Source: Microbacterium murale (GTDB lineage Bacteria; Actinomycetota; Actinomycetes; Actinomycetales; Microbacteriaceae). Taken from it: DNA of 64,000 nucleotides. The stretch is taken from assembly GCF_030815955.1 (NCBI RefSeq), contig NZ_JAUSXK010000001.1, positions 1,054,001 through 1,118,000 of the forward strand. The letters are read 5' to 3'. Made by a program: the position numbers and the translations under genes. The notes below the pieces were generated by a model. That model was not told where the DNA came from and did no database searches. It was given only the letters and a program-made list of their open reading frames with translations. Below, in pieces: positions 1 through 8,368 of this stretch. Position 1 is the first letter of the stretch; the number at the start of each line of letters is the position of its first letter.

Positions 1-472
1 GGAGCGCGACCCAGGAAAGCGCTCCGAGGATGCAGCAGCCGATGAACATCAGCCCCTGAAACCCGTCCGAGAGCGGGACGACGACCAGCGATTGCAACAG
101 AGACGGAATCGTCGCCCCGTCAGTGGGTCCCGGGATGGTCAGCGGCGCGATGAACCAGCTCCACCCGTTCAGGAACAGCAACCAGACCATGGGACCGGGC
201 GCCGTCGTGTGACCACGTTTGCGCAGGATGAGCCTCGGCAAAGACGCGAGCAGAGCGAAGACAGGCACGATGATCGGCGAGAGGACAGTGAGGAGAAGGG
301 TCTCCCACCCGCCGCTGCCCAGCCAACCGTGGAAACAGAAGAAGATCGGGAGAAGCCAGTTCACCCACGGCCACGCGTCCCACACGAACGCGTGGATGCC
401 GCGCTGTCTGACCGGACGCGGCTTCGGCAACGAGAACCGTGGCGCCACGGTCTCATTCGGCGGATTCGTCAT
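1..472 (-). CDS. Partial polytopic membrane protein, function unknown
   Basis: The reading frame starts at an ATG at 472 behind a strong purine-rich ribosome site (GGGGAGGGGAC) and runs off the left edge, so only about 157 N-terminal residues are seen. The translation starts MTNPPNETVAPRF. It has a hydrophilic N-terminus of about 35 residues, then a Trp/Phe-rich hydrophobic segment (around residues 35-50), a second near 58-78, a third near 93-110 and a fourth near 138 to the edge. This pattern suggests an integral membrane protein such as a CPBP-type protease or a small permease. I see no catalytic motif in the available part, so no function is assigned. It is transcribed in the same direction as the rocD gene but separated from it by a strong hairpin. 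Confidence 0.7.
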   Translation of the reverse strand, partial: MTNPPNETVAPRFSLPKPRPVRQRGIHAFVWDAWPWVNWLLPIFFCFHGWLGSGGWETLLLTVLSPIIVPVFALLASLPRLILRKRGHTTAPGPMVWLLFLNGWSWFIAPLTIPGPTDGATIPSLLQSLVVVPLSDGFQGLMFIGCCILGALSWVAL

Positions 473-528
473 GTCCCCTCCCCCGGTCACGTTAGCGGGC
501 ACCGAAGCCAACGAGCTTCAGCCACGAC

Positions 529-577
529 GAGACGAAGCGGGGTGGTCGGTCCAGGACCGACCACCCCGCTTCGTCTC
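529..577 (-). terminator. Perfect 24-bp hairpin terminator after rocD
   Basis: A perfect inverted repeat with 24-bp arms (529-552 and 554-577) is centred on base 553, starts 7 nt after the rocD stop codon and is followed by no obvious U-tract. Long GC-rich hairpins of this kind are common terminators in this group. It would also insulate the membrane-protein gene that begins at 472. Confidence 0.8.
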
Positions 578-583
578 CTGCGG

Positions 584-1783
584 TCAGCCCTCGAGCACCA
601 GCCGAAGCTGCTCGAGTGCCCAGTCGATCTCCGTGCTGCGGATGACGAGCGGCGGCGCGATGCGGATCGTCTGACCGTGCGTGTCCTTCACGAGCACGCC
701 GCGCTCCATCAGCTTCTCGCTGATCGCGCGACCGGTGCCGCGTGCGGGGTCGATGTCGACTCCGGCCCACAGGCCTGCGACGCGAACGGCGGTGACGCCG
801 TTGCCGATGAGCTTCTGCAGCCCCTCGTCGAGGTGCGCGCCGAGCGTGCGGGCCCGTTCCTGGAACTCGCCCGTCTCCAGCATCTCCACGACTCGCAGGC
901 CGACGGCGGCTGCAAGCGGGTTGCCGCCGAACGTCGATCCGTGCTCGCCGGGGCGGATCACGCCCAGCACATCACGATCGCCGACGACAGCAGACACCGG
1001 GAGGATGCCGCCACCGAGCGCCTTGCCCAGGAGGTAGAGGTCGGGAACCACATCCTCACGGTCGCACGCGAACGTCGCGCCGACGCGGCCAAGGCCGGCC
1101 TGGATCTCGTCCGCGATGAACAGCACGTTCTTCTCGGTGCAGATCTCGCGAACGCGGGTGAGATAGCCCTCCGGCGGAATGATCACGCCCGCCTCTCCCT
1201 GGATGGGCTCGACGAGCACGGCCGCCGTCTCATCCGTGATGGCGGCGGCGATGGCGTCAGCGTCGCCGAACGGCACCGCGTCGAAACCGGGCGTGTAGGG
1301 TCCGAAGTCATCCCGGGCGGACTCGTCGTCGCTGAAGCTCACGATCGTCGTGGTGCGGCCGTGGAAGTTGCCGGCGGCGACGACGATGCGCGCCCTCTCC
1401 GGTGCGATGCCCTTGACCCGGTAGCCCCACGCGCGGGCGACCTTGATGCCGGTCTCGACCGCTTCGGCGCCGGTGTTCATCGGCAGGACGATCTCCTTGC
1501 CGCACAGTCGGGCGAGAGCGTCTGCGAACGGCTCGAGGCGGTCGCTCATGAACGCACGGCTCACGAGCGTCACGCGGTCGAGCTGCGCTTTCGCCGCGGC
1601 CACGAGATCCGGATGCCGGTGGCCGAAGTTCACTGCCGAGTACGCGGCGAGCAGGTCGAGGTAGCGCTTGCCTTCGGCGTCGGTGACCCAGGCCCCCTCA
1701 CCGGAGGCGATCGTGACGGGCAGCGGGCTGTAGTTCTGGGCGACGTGCGCCTCGGTGGCGACGGGACTGGTCGAAGCGGTCAT
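584..1783 (-). CDS. rocD: Ornithine--oxo-acid aminotransferase
   Basis: The 399-residue protein is a class-III PLP aminotransferase. It should convert L-ornithine plus 2-oxoglutarate to glutamate 5-semialdehyde plus glutamate in the cytoplasm. Family marks are the substrate loop near residues 44-56 (YLDLLAAYSAVNFGHRHP), the cofactor-binding GAEAVE motif at about 105-110, the PLP-ring aspartate D225 in FIADEIQAGLGR and the Schiff-base lysine K254 in LLGKALGGG. The length matches bacterial RocD. Its start codon overlaps the stop codon of the upstream guanidino-hydrolase gene (ATGA), so the two are translationally coupled. Together with PutA, whose C-terminal half oxidises the same semialdehyde, it would feed arginine or ornithine carbon into glutamate. 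Confidence 0.92.
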   Translation of the reverse strand: MTASTSPVATEAHVAQNYSPLPVTIASGEGAWVTDAEGKRYLDLLAAYSAVNFGHRHPDLVAAAKAQLDRVTLVSRAFMSDRLEPFADALARLCGKEIVLPMNTGAEAVETGIKVARAWGYRVKGIAPERARIVVAAGNFHGRTTTIVSFSDDESARDDFGPYTPGFDAVPFGDADAIAAAITDETAAVLVEPIQGEAGVIIPPEGYLTRVREICTEKNVLFIADEIQAGLGRVGATFACDREDVVPDLYLLGKALGGGILPVSAVVGDRDVLGVIRPGEHGSTFGGNPLAAAVGLRVVEMLETGEFQERARTLGAHLDEGLQKLIGNGVTAVRVAGLWAGVDIDPARGTGRAISEKLMERGVLVKDTHGQTIRIAPPLVIRSTEIDWALEQLRLVLEG

Positions 1784-2676
1784 CCGCTCACCTCCGCATC
1801 ATTCGCCGCGCGCAGTTCGAGCGTGCAGCACTTGATGCCGCCGCCGCCGAGCAGCAGTTCGGACAGGTCGACGGTGATGGGGTTGTAGCCGCGCTCGCGC
1901 AGCTGCTTCTCGAAGCCGGTGGCGCGGGGCGAGATGATCACGTTGTAGCCGTCGCTGGCAGAGTTCAGGCCGAACACGGCACCGTCCGCATCGGCGACGA
2001 GGATGGCATCCGGGTAGCGCTCCTCGAGGATCGCGCGGCTGGCGTCGTCGAAAGCGCCGGGCAGGTAGGCGATGTTCGCGCGCTCCGGACCGCCGTTCGC
2101 TGCACCCTCGACCGGGTCCAACACTGAGATGGCCGTGTCGAGGTGGTAGAAGCGCGGGTCGACGAGGTTCAGGGAGATGACCTCCCGGCCGAACACCTCG
2201 CCAACCTCGCGGTGGCTGTCGCCGGTGGAACGGAAGCCCGTACCGGCCAGGATCGTGTCACCGACGAGCAGGAAGTCGCCCTCACCCTCGTTGACCTCTT
2301 CCGGCTCGACCGTGTCGAATCCGCTCGCGCGGAACCAGTCGGCGAACGCCGGCGCCTCACCGGCGCGCTCGACGAAGCGGAACTTCGGCACGTACGCCCG
2401 CCCGTCGATCAGGAAGCCGCCGTTGGCGGTGTAGACCATGTCGGGGAAGCCCTCGAGCGGCTCGATCAGTTCGACCTCGTGGCCGAGTTCAAGGTAGAGC
2501 TCGTAGAGCTTCTGCCACTGCGCGACGGCCTTCGCGGTGTCGGTGGGCTTCGCAGGCTCCATCCACGGGTTGATCTTGTAGCTGACCGTGAAGTGCTCGG
2601 GCCGGCACATCAGGTACCGGCGGTGATGCGCGATGCGGGTGGTGGTGGGTGCGGTGACAGTTTCTGGCGTCGACAT
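1780..2676 (-). CDS. Guanidino-modifying hydrolase, DDAH-like; probable arginine dihydrolase
   Basis: The 298-residue protein belongs to the amidinotransferase/dimethylargininase superfamily of five-fold pseudosymmetric hydrolases. Visible active-site positions are D79 (PDMVYTANGG), E132 (NEGEGD), the catalytic histidine H178 (RFYHLDTA) and the nucleophilic cysteine C283 or C284 (GGGIKCCTL). DDAH releases citrulline and dimethylamine from methylated arginine. However, N85 in the TAN motif and the cotranscribed rocD fit better with the arginine dihydrolase (ArgZ/AgrE) reaction, which gives ornithine directly. That assignment is inference. The start at 2676 has a good ribosome site (GAGGAGCAAG). 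No citrulline-using gene is nearby. Confidence 0.8.
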   Translation of the reverse strand: MSTPETVTAPTTTRIAHHRRYLMCRPEHFTVSYKINPWMEPAKPTDTAKAVAQWQKLYELYLELGHEVELIEPLEGFPDMVYTANGGFLIDGRAYVPKFRFVERAGEAPAFADWFRASGFDTVEPEEVNEGEGDFLLVGDTILAGTGFRSTGDSHREVGEVFGREVISLNLVDPRFYHLDTAISVLDPVEGAANGGPERANIAYLPGAFDDASRAILEERYPDAILVADADGAVFGLNSASDGYNVIISPRATGFEKQLRERGYNPITVDLSELLLGGGGIKCCTLELRAANDAEVSG

Positions 2677-2749
2677 CTTGCTCCTCGAAAGAGATGCGGC
2701 GGACGCTGTCCAGGGGCCCGGCGGAAGTTCGACCCGCCGCTCAATGCAG

Positions 2750-2805
2750 AGAATAGCGGGGAAGATGCGACGCAGGCACGCCAGAGTTCATTCTGACATC
2801 TGAAT
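2750..2805 (-). promoter_or_regulatory. Candidate promoter and upstream palindrome for the arginine operon
   Basis: A -10-like TATTCT lies at 2755-2750 on the minus strand. Upstream of it, at 2790-2805, is the imperfect palindrome ATTCTGACATCTGAAT (12 of 16 positions symmetric), about where an Lrp/AsnC-type activator would bind. No regulator gene adjoins it, so this is a weak call. Confidence 0.35.
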
Positions 2806-2848
2806 CTGTGGAAGCGCCAGCCACGCACCGGCGCCGCCCGATCACGAC

Positions 2849-3853
2849 TCACTCCTCGACACGGACGACGACCTTTCCCACCGCATGACCGGTCTCGACG
2901 CGAGCGAGCGCGGCGGACGCCTCGGAGAACGGGTAGGTGCGCTCGATCACCGGGGTGATCATGCCCTCGCGCGCGAGTTCGATGAGGGCGGCGGTCATCT
3001 CCGGCTTCGGCATCGCCATAAGGGGGCGGATGCGACGACCCGACCCGATCGAGAGGAGCGCGGCGCGCAGCATCCGCGGCAGAGGGCCGAGGACGCTCCC
3101 ACCGGCTCCGCTGACCATCACCAGCGTTCCCTTCGGCGTCAGCAGATTGCGCAGAGACAGCAGCGGTTCGTTCCCCACGATGTCGATGATGGCGTCATAC
3201 GTTCCTGCGTGCAGAGCGGATGCCGGGGAGACGCGATGGTCGAACGTGCGCGTCGCACCGATCCGTTCGACGAGCGCACGATTCGGCTCGCTGCATGTGG
3301 CATCGACTTCCGCGCCGCGTTCGACCGCGAGCTGCACGGTGAAGGTGCCGACGCCGCCCGACCCGCCGAGCACGAGCACGCGGTTGCCGGCTTCGATCCC
3401 CGCGAGGTCGAGCGCCTGCTGCGCGGTGCCGGCTGACACCGAGAGCGTCGCCGCGGTACCGGGCTCGACGTCGTCTGGCCGAGCCACGAGCCGGGCGGCC
3501 GATGCCACGACGAAAGCAGCGAGCCCTCCTCCGGCACTCAGCTCGACGACGACCTCGTCGCCGATGCGTTCTTGCGGAACATCCGCGCCCACGGCGACGA
3601 CGGTGCCTGCGACGTCGATGCCACGAATCGGCTGCGAGGGCCGGCGCAGCCCGAAGGCGAGGCGCGCCAATCGCGGGTCCCCGAGCAGCAGCCGCACATC
3701 ACCGGCGGCCAGCGCCGTCGCTCTGACTTTCAGCAGCACTTCGCCCTTGCCCGGCCGAGGGACATCGACGCTCTGCAGCGTCGTGCCCGCGGCAGGGCCG
3801 TAGTCGGTGCGAAGCCAGGCGGTCATGGTGGCGGGAATCGCTGCGGTGTCCAT
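2849..3853 (-). CDS. MDR-family NAD(P)-dependent oxidoreductase (quinone-reductase-like)
   Basis: The 334-residue protein is a medium-chain dehydrogenase/reductase. An N-terminal GroES-like domain (about residues 12-120) is followed by a Rossmann domain with the dinucleotide motif GGSGGVG near residues 160-166. The cysteine/histidine ligands of the catalytic and structural zinc sites are absent, which points to the zeta-crystallin/quinone-oxidoreductase branch rather than a zinc alcohol dehydrogenase. I chose the ATG at 3853, preceded by CCGGAGGATTGAG, over the longer frame. It starts 1 nt after the stop codon of the XRE regulator, so it looks like the last gene of that small operon. The substrate cannot be read from sequence. 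Confidence 0.85.
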   Translation of the reverse strand: MDTAAIPATMTAWLRTDYGPAAGTTLQSVDVPRPGKGEVLLKVRATALAAGDVRLLLGDPRLARLAFGLRRPSQPIRGIDVAGTVVAVGADVPQERIGDEVVVELSAGGGLAAFVVASAARLVARPDDVEPGTAATLSVSAGTAQQALDLAGIEAGNRVLVLGGSGGVGTFTVQLAVERGAEVDATCSEPNRALVERIGATRTFDHRVSPASALHAGTYDAIIDIVGNEPLLSLRNLLTPKGTLVMVSGAGGSVLGPLPRMLRAALLSIGSGRRIRPLMAMPKPEMTAALIELAREGMITPVIERTYPFSEASAALARVETGHAVGKVVVRVEE

Positions 3854-3854
3854 C

Positions 3855-4070
3855 TCAATCCTCCGGATACTGGAAGAGGTCGTCGATGCCGACCTCGAAT
3901 GCACGGGCTATCTGAAAGGCGAGTTCGAGCGTGGGAGAGTACCTGCCCTGCTCGATCGCGATGAGCGTCTGCCTCGTGACGCCGATGCGGCCGGCCAGGT
4001 CGGCCTGGGTGATCCCCGCATCCTCTCTCCGGGAGCGGATGCTGTTGGTGACGAGAGTGGGCTTGACCAT
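3855..4070 (-). CDS. Small XRE-family transcriptional regulator
   Basis: This 71-residue protein is essentially one Cro/C1-type helix-turn-helix domain (about residues 6-62), with the typical segments ITQADLAGRIGVTRQTLIAI and YSPTLELAFQIARAFEV and the C-terminal DDLFQYPED. It resembles the short regulators usually found beside DUF2178-like membrane proteins. Its ATG shares one base with the stop codon of that membrane protein (TGATG), so the two are coupled. It probably binds the paired palindromic sites at 4515-4581 and represses its own operon. Confidence 0.9.
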   Translation of the reverse strand: MVKPTLVTNSIRSRREDAGITQADLAGRIGVTRQTLIAIEQGRYSPTLELAFQIARAFEVGIDDLFQYPED

Positions 4071-4504
4071 CAGACGAGTCCCCGGCGGTAGGCGATGATC
4101 CGCGCGATGCTGCCGACGAACGCGGAGATCGCGAAGCCGAGGAACATCGCGTTCGCGATCCAGAAGACATCCGAACCGATGGCGCACAGGGCGATGACAC
4201 CGAGACCCGCGATCACGAGGAACGCATGCTCGACGCGCCCGCCCATCTGATCGATGTCCCTGTCGCGGACGTCGGTGGCGGTCGAGCCTTTCGGGTCGCG
4301 GAACCCTGCGAGCATTCCCCACAGGATGCTGAGCACGATCGTGACCGCGATGCTGATCCCGATCGCCCAGAGCATGATCGGGAACCAGTCGACCGACGTG
4401 AGCGGCCCACCGGCCGCCTGCTGGAGGATGACGACGATGTAACCGGGGATGATGACGGTCGTGGCGATCAGCGTCGACCAGGTATTGCGTTCCGAGTAGA
4501 CCAT
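4070..4504 (-). CDS. Four-helix membrane protein, DUF2178-like
   Basis: The 144-residue protein begins MVYSERNTWS behind a good ribosome site (GGAGG). It has four predicted membrane segments: about 9-31, 40-65, 93-108 and 114-135. A charged cytoplasmic loop lies around 70-90. Membrane proteins of this size and topology next to a one-domain XRE regulator are a recurrent pair in actinobacteria, firmicutes and archaea, and are annotated as DUF2178; their function is not known. The paired operator over its promoter suggests tight regulation. I infer an envelope or redox stress role from the oxidoreductase in the same operon, but nothing in the protein proves it. Confidence 0.8.
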   Translation of the reverse strand: MVYSERNTWSTLIATTVIIPGYIVVILQQAAGGPLTSVDWFPIMLWAIGISIAVTIVLSILWGMLAGFRDPKGSTATDVRDRDIDQMGGRVEHAFLVIAGLGVIALCAIGSDVFWIANAMFLGFAISAFVGSIARIIAYRRGLV

Positions 4505-4514
4505 GACGCCTCCG

Positions 4515-4581
4515 ATGTAAAAGATTCTTGACACCTTGAAGGTACTGCCGTGACGGCGTCTGTGTCAAGAATCTTTTACAT
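4515..4581 (-). promoter_or_regulatory. Promoter with two inverted operator copies for the XRE cassette
   Basis: Two exact inverted 20-bp arms, ATGTAAAAGATTCTTGACAC at 4515-4534 and its complement at 4562-4581, flank a 27-bp spacer. Each arm is itself an imperfect palindrome (TGT..AA..AT..TT.ACA). On the minus strand TTGACA (inside the outer arm) and TACCTT are 18 bp apart and make a plausible -35/-10 pair. A repressor on the two arms would cover the promoter from both sides. A terminator for putA is a less likely reading because of the long loop. Confidence 0.75.
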
Positions 4582-4597
4582 GTCGGTGTGCAATCGG

Positions 4598-7500
4598 TCA
4601 GATGACGTCGGCACTCCAGTCATCGGGGTTGCCGAACCGGTGCGCGGTGATGCTGATCGACTGCTCGTGCACGAAGGGCAGCAGCTCCAGCCTTCCCGCT
4701 GACGTGACCTCGTTGTCGTAGACGGCGATGTCGGGATCGCCCTCCACAGTCTCTGCCAGCAAGCGGTGCAGCCTGGCGACGGCGCTGCGCCCCCCGACGA
4801 GTCGCACTCGCACGCCTGACGCGCGTTCCGGCTCATGCGCGACGACGGCAACGGGGGCCGGTTCCTCACGCCGCAGCATCCGTTCGACCCACTCCGAATC
4901 GCTCTCCACCGCGATGAGTGCGCCGAGGTCGCCGAGCGCACTGCGCACTTCGGCAGGGAGGCCCTCGGCGATCGAGACGAAGAAGCCGGCACCGGAGCGG
5001 ATGCCGGCGAGCACCACTCGGAGCACGTCCTGCAGAGGGGCGTCCACCGTCGCGCGCACCACGACGGGCGTCGGCCGATAGCGGAAGAGGTTCCGCTCGA
5101 TGCCGAGCTGCGACACATCGCGCACCTGGCCGAATTCACGATCCCATGCGACAGCGTCCGACAGTGCCGACTGACGCAGCCATTCGAAGGCTTCGAAGTC
5201 CAGCGATGACTGCGCCGACTCGATGAGTCCCGAGATGCGACTGTCGAGCCCCCGCAGATGCAGAGTGCTCGAGGCCCTGCCGCGAGGCAGCGAACGCCAC
5301 GTTCCCAGGCCGATCAGATAGTTCGGGCCGCCCGCTTTCGCACCGGGCCCGATCGAAGACCGCTTCCAGCCGCCGAAGGGCTGACGCTGCACGATCGCGC
5401 CGGTGATGCCCCGGTTCACGTAGAGATTGCCGGCGCGCACACGGTCGAGCCACAGCGCGAGGTCGTCAGGATCCTGGGTGTGCAGCCCGGCGGTCAGGCC
5501 GTATGCCACGTCGTTCTGCAGATCTATCGCGGCCGACAGCGTCGGGGCGTGCATGACGCCCAGCATCGGGCCGAAGAACTCCTCGCGATGAGTGCGGGAT
5601 CCGGCTTCCACATTGACGCGGATGCCGGGGCGCCACAACCGCCCGGTCTCATCGCCGCCCACAAGCGAGGGCTTGATCAGCCACTTCTCATCGCCCTCGA
5701 GCTCCGACAATGCCCAGGCGAGTTTTCCCTGAGGCTCCTCGATGACCGGGCCCACCTCCGCGAGCGGGTCGGTGGGCCATCCGATGTTGAGCGAGCGCAC
5801 CGAATCCGCCAGCTGACGGGCGAAGCGCTTGGAGCGGCCGACCGGTCCGACGAGGATCACGAGCGAGGCGGCGGAGCACTTCTGGCCTGCGTGCCCGAAG
5901 GCGCTCTTCACGAGATCGGCGACGGCGAGGTCGAGGTCTGCGGACGGCGTGATGACGATCGCGTTCTTGCCGCTGGTCTCCGCGAGCAGTGGCAGGTCGG
6001 GACGCCAGGATCGGAACAGTGCTGCGGTATCCCAAGAGCCGGTGAGGATGACGCGATCCACCGCTTCGTGTGCGATCAAACGCTCCCCCAGGTCTCCCTC
6101 GTCGACGTCGACCAGAGTGAGGACGTCTCGCGGAATGCCGGCCTGCCAGAGCGCCTCGGCGACGACAGCCGCGCACCTCCTGGCCTGCGGTGCCGGTTTG
6201 AAGAGCACGCCGGAACCGGCGGCGAGCGCTGCGAGCACGCCACCGGCGGGGATCGCTATGGGGAAGTTCCACGGCGGCGTGACGACGGTGACACGGGCCG
6301 GCTCGAATGCGGCACCGGCGACGGCATCCAGTTCGCGCGCCTTGGCCCCGTAGTAACGAGCGAAGTCGACGGCCTCGCTGACCTCGATGTCCGCTTCGGC
6401 GAACACCTTGCCGGTCTCGGATGCGGCGACCTCGATGAGTTCGCCTCGACGCGATTCCAGCGCGGCAGCAGCGCGCAGCAGTGTCTCGGCGCGCTCGGAT
6501 GCGGATCGCGCCCCCCACGCCGGTGCCGCAGCGCGAACCTGCGCGATCCTCTGCTCCAGCACTGCTGCGTCGTCGATTCTGGCGTCGAGCAGAGTGGACT
6601 CGCCGGCCCTAGACGTCGCGATGCGGGCGCGGATGCCCTCCGCCCATTCGCGGTTGGCCGGAAGAACGGGATCGCTGTCCGTGGTGTTGGCGAACCCCGG
6701 TGCTCCTGCGGAATCGGATTCCGCCTCGCGGCGGGAGTACACCGCAGTCTCGACGAACGCTTCGCCATTCGACCCGTCCGACCCGTCCGCGCCGTCCGAG
6801 CCTCTGGCGATGCCGAGCACCGCCTGCGTGAGGTCTCCATCATCGATCTGCGCGGCCGTCGTCGGTCGCAGCGACTCGTGCACCGGTGCCTGTCGGTTCT
6901 GAATGCGGAACGGGACGCTCCTCATCGTGCGATCGCCCGCCCGCTCCAGCGCCCGGCGGAAGCGGCCCTCTTCCCGCTCGAAGAGAGCCGAATCGTCGTG
7001 CAGGTGGAATGCCGCGGAGAGGAAGTTCTCCGGTGCCGCGTTCTCTTCGAGCCGCCTCACCAGGTAACTGATGGCCACATCGAACTCGTCCGGCTTGACC
7101 ACGGGCACGTACAGCAGTACGGATCCGACGTCGCGTGAGACGGCCTGCGCCTGACCCTGAGCCATGCCGAGCAGCATCTCGAACTCGACGTCCTCGGTGA
7201 CGCCGCGTTCGCCGGCGAGGAGCCAGGCGTGCGCGATACCGAACAGGTTGTGGCCGGCGACACCGATCCGAACCGCGGCGGTGTTCTCCGGACGCAGCGC
7301 CTCATCCAGCAGGCGCAGGTGGTTCGCATCGGTGTCGAGCTTGGTGTCGTATGTGGCGAGCGGCCACCCGTGCATCACAGCATCCACTCGCTCCATCGCG
7401 AGGTTCGCACCCTTGACCAAGCGGATCTTGATCTTGGCCCCGCCGTGCTCGACGCGTGCCTTCGCCCACGCCGTGAGCTCACGCAGCGCCTCGAGCGCAT

Positions 7501-8275
7501 CGGGCAGGTAGGACTGCAGGACGATGCCCGCTTCGAGACGCTGCAGGCGCGCGTCTTCGAGGATGCGCGTGAACACCGCGATCGTGAGATCGAGGTCGCG
7601 GTACTCCTCCATGTCGAGGTTGATGAAGGTGCCGTTCGATGCGGCGGTCACATAGAGCGGCAGCAGGCGGGCTGCGACCGCCTCGACGACCTCGTCGAAC
7701 GCCCACATCGAGACATGACTGATGACCGACGAGACCTTGACCGACACGTAATCGACATCGTCGCGCTGGATCAGATCGTGGATGCCGTCGAGACGACGCT
7801 TCGCCTCCGCCTCGCCCAGCACGGCTTCGCCGAGCAGGTTGAGATTCAGCCGAGCACCCGTCTCACGGAGCTTCTCGATCGCCGGGCCCAGCTTCGCCGG
7901 GCGCGCATCCACGACGAGATGCCCGACCATCTCACGCAGCACACGACGAGCGATCGGCACGGTAGGAGTGGGGATCACGGGCGCGATGCCACCGCCGAGA
8001 CGCACCGCGCCGCGCAGGTACCAGGGGAGGAAATCGGGCACCATCGGTGCGATCCGCTGCAGCTGGGCGGCAGCGGCGCTCAGGCTCTCCGGCCGCATCA
8101 CCCCGTCGACGAACCCGAGAGTGAACGGAAGGCCGTTCTTGTCCTGCAGCAGATCGGCGAGGCGCGCTGCCGCTGGATCGACCTCGATCTCCGCCGCATC
8201 GGCGATCCAACGACGCGCGAGTTCTACGGCCTGATCGGCGAGTTGACCGGCCCCGTGCAGCGACGACTCTGACAT
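4598..8275 (-). CDS. putA: Bifunctional proline dehydrogenase / P5C dehydrogenase
   Basis: The 1225-residue protein oxidises proline to P5C with FAD and then P5C/glutamate semialdehyde to glutamate with NAD+. The proline dehydrogenase barrel spans about residues 80-450 (IKIRLVKGANLAMER, GVAGHNLFG). The aldehyde dehydrogenase domain spans about 540-1000, with the cofactor motif TPPWNFPIAIP, general base E766 (AETSGKN) and nucleophile C800 (GQKCSA). About 225 further residues resemble the C-terminal oligomerisation domain of long PutAs. There is no N-terminal ribbon-helix-helix domain, so it is not a self-repressing PutA. A Gly/Ser/Asp linker lies at 492-505. The start at 8275 has TAGGCT six bases upstream, indicating a leaderless transcript. 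Confidence 0.93.
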   Translation of the reverse strand: MSESSLHGAGQLADQAVELARRWIADAAEIEVDPAAARLADLLQDKNGLPFTLGFVDGVMRPESLSAAAAQLQRIAPMVPDFLPWYLRGAVRLGGGIAPVIPTPTVPIARRVLREMVGHLVVDARPAKLGPAIEKLRETGARLNLNLLGEAVLGEAEAKRRLDGIHDLIQRDDVDYVSVKVSSVISHVSMWAFDEVVEAVAARLLPLYVTAASNGTFINLDMEEYRDLDLTIAVFTRILEDARLQRLEAGIVLQSYLPDALEALRELTAWAKARVEHGGAKIKIRLVKGANLAMERVDAVMHGWPLATYDTKLDTDANHLRLLDEALRPENTAAVRIGVAGHNLFGIAHAWLLAGERGVTEDVEFEMLLGMAQGQAQAVSRDVGSVLLYVPVVKPDEFDVAISYLVRRLEENAAPENFLSAAFHLHDDSALFEREEGRFRRALERAGDRTMRSVPFRIQNRQAPVHESLRPTTAAQIDDGDLTQAVLGIARGSDGADGSDGSNGEAFVETAVYSRREAESDSAGAPGFANTTDSDPVLPANREWAEGIRARIATSRAGESTLLDARIDDAAVLEQRIAQVRAAAPAWGARSASERAETLLRAAAALESRRGELIEVAASETGKVFAEADIEVSEAVDFARYYGAKARELDAVAGAAFEPARVTVVTPPWNFPIAIPAGGVLAALAAGSGVLFKPAPQARRCAAVVAEALWQAGIPRDVLTLVDVDEGDLGERLIAHEAVDRVILTGSWDTAALFRSWRPDLPLLAETSGKNAIVITPSADLDLAVADLVKSAFGHAGQKCSAASLVILVGPVGRSKRFARQLADSVRSLNIGWPTDPLAEVGPVIEEPQGKLAWALSELEGDEKWLIKPSLVGGDETGRLWRPGIRVNVEAGSRTHREEFFGPMLGVMHAPTLSAAIDLQNDVAYGLTAGLHTQDPDDLALWLDRVRAGNLYVNRGITGAIVQRQPFGGWKRSSIGPGAKAGGPNYLIGLGTWRSLPRGRASSTLHLRGLDSRISGLIESAQSSLDFEAFEWLRQSALSDAVAWDREFGQVRDVSQLGIERNLFRYRPTPVVVRATVDAPLQDVLRVVLAGIRSGAGFFVSIAEGLPAEVRSALGDLGALIAVESDSEWVERMLRREEPAPVAVVAHEPERASGVRVRLVGGRSAVARLHRLLAETVEGDPDIAVYDNEVTSAGRLELLPFVHEQSISITAHRFGNPDDWSADVI

Positions 8276-8368
8276 GTGATCAGCCTAGGAGCGCGACCGC
8301 ACGATGACGCGAGTGACACTGTAGAGCGGCCGCTACTCGGCCCACCCGCACCACTCTAAGATGTTGCT
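8276..8368. promoter_or_regulatory. Divergent promoters, both apparently leaderless
   Basis: On the minus strand TAGGCT (8287-8282) is followed by six bases and the putA ATG. On the plus strand TAAGAT (8357-8362) is followed by six bases and a GTG at 8369. Both match the -10 plus N6 plus start arrangement of leaderless actinobacterial mRNAs. The -35 regions are weak. Confidence 0.6.

Noticed and set aside
92..1888. Long plus-strand frame antisense to rocD and ddaH
   Set aside because: Arg/Asp/Gly-rich translation without any domain; it is the GC-frame shadow of two clear genes on the other strand.
4505..4581. Terminator of putA
   Set aside because: The 27-base loop and the embedded -35/-10 fit a regulated promoter better.
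5258..7138. 626-codon plus-strand frame inside putA
   Set aside because: Antisense shadow; composition is Arg/Gly/His-rich and the opposite strand encodes intact PutA active sites.
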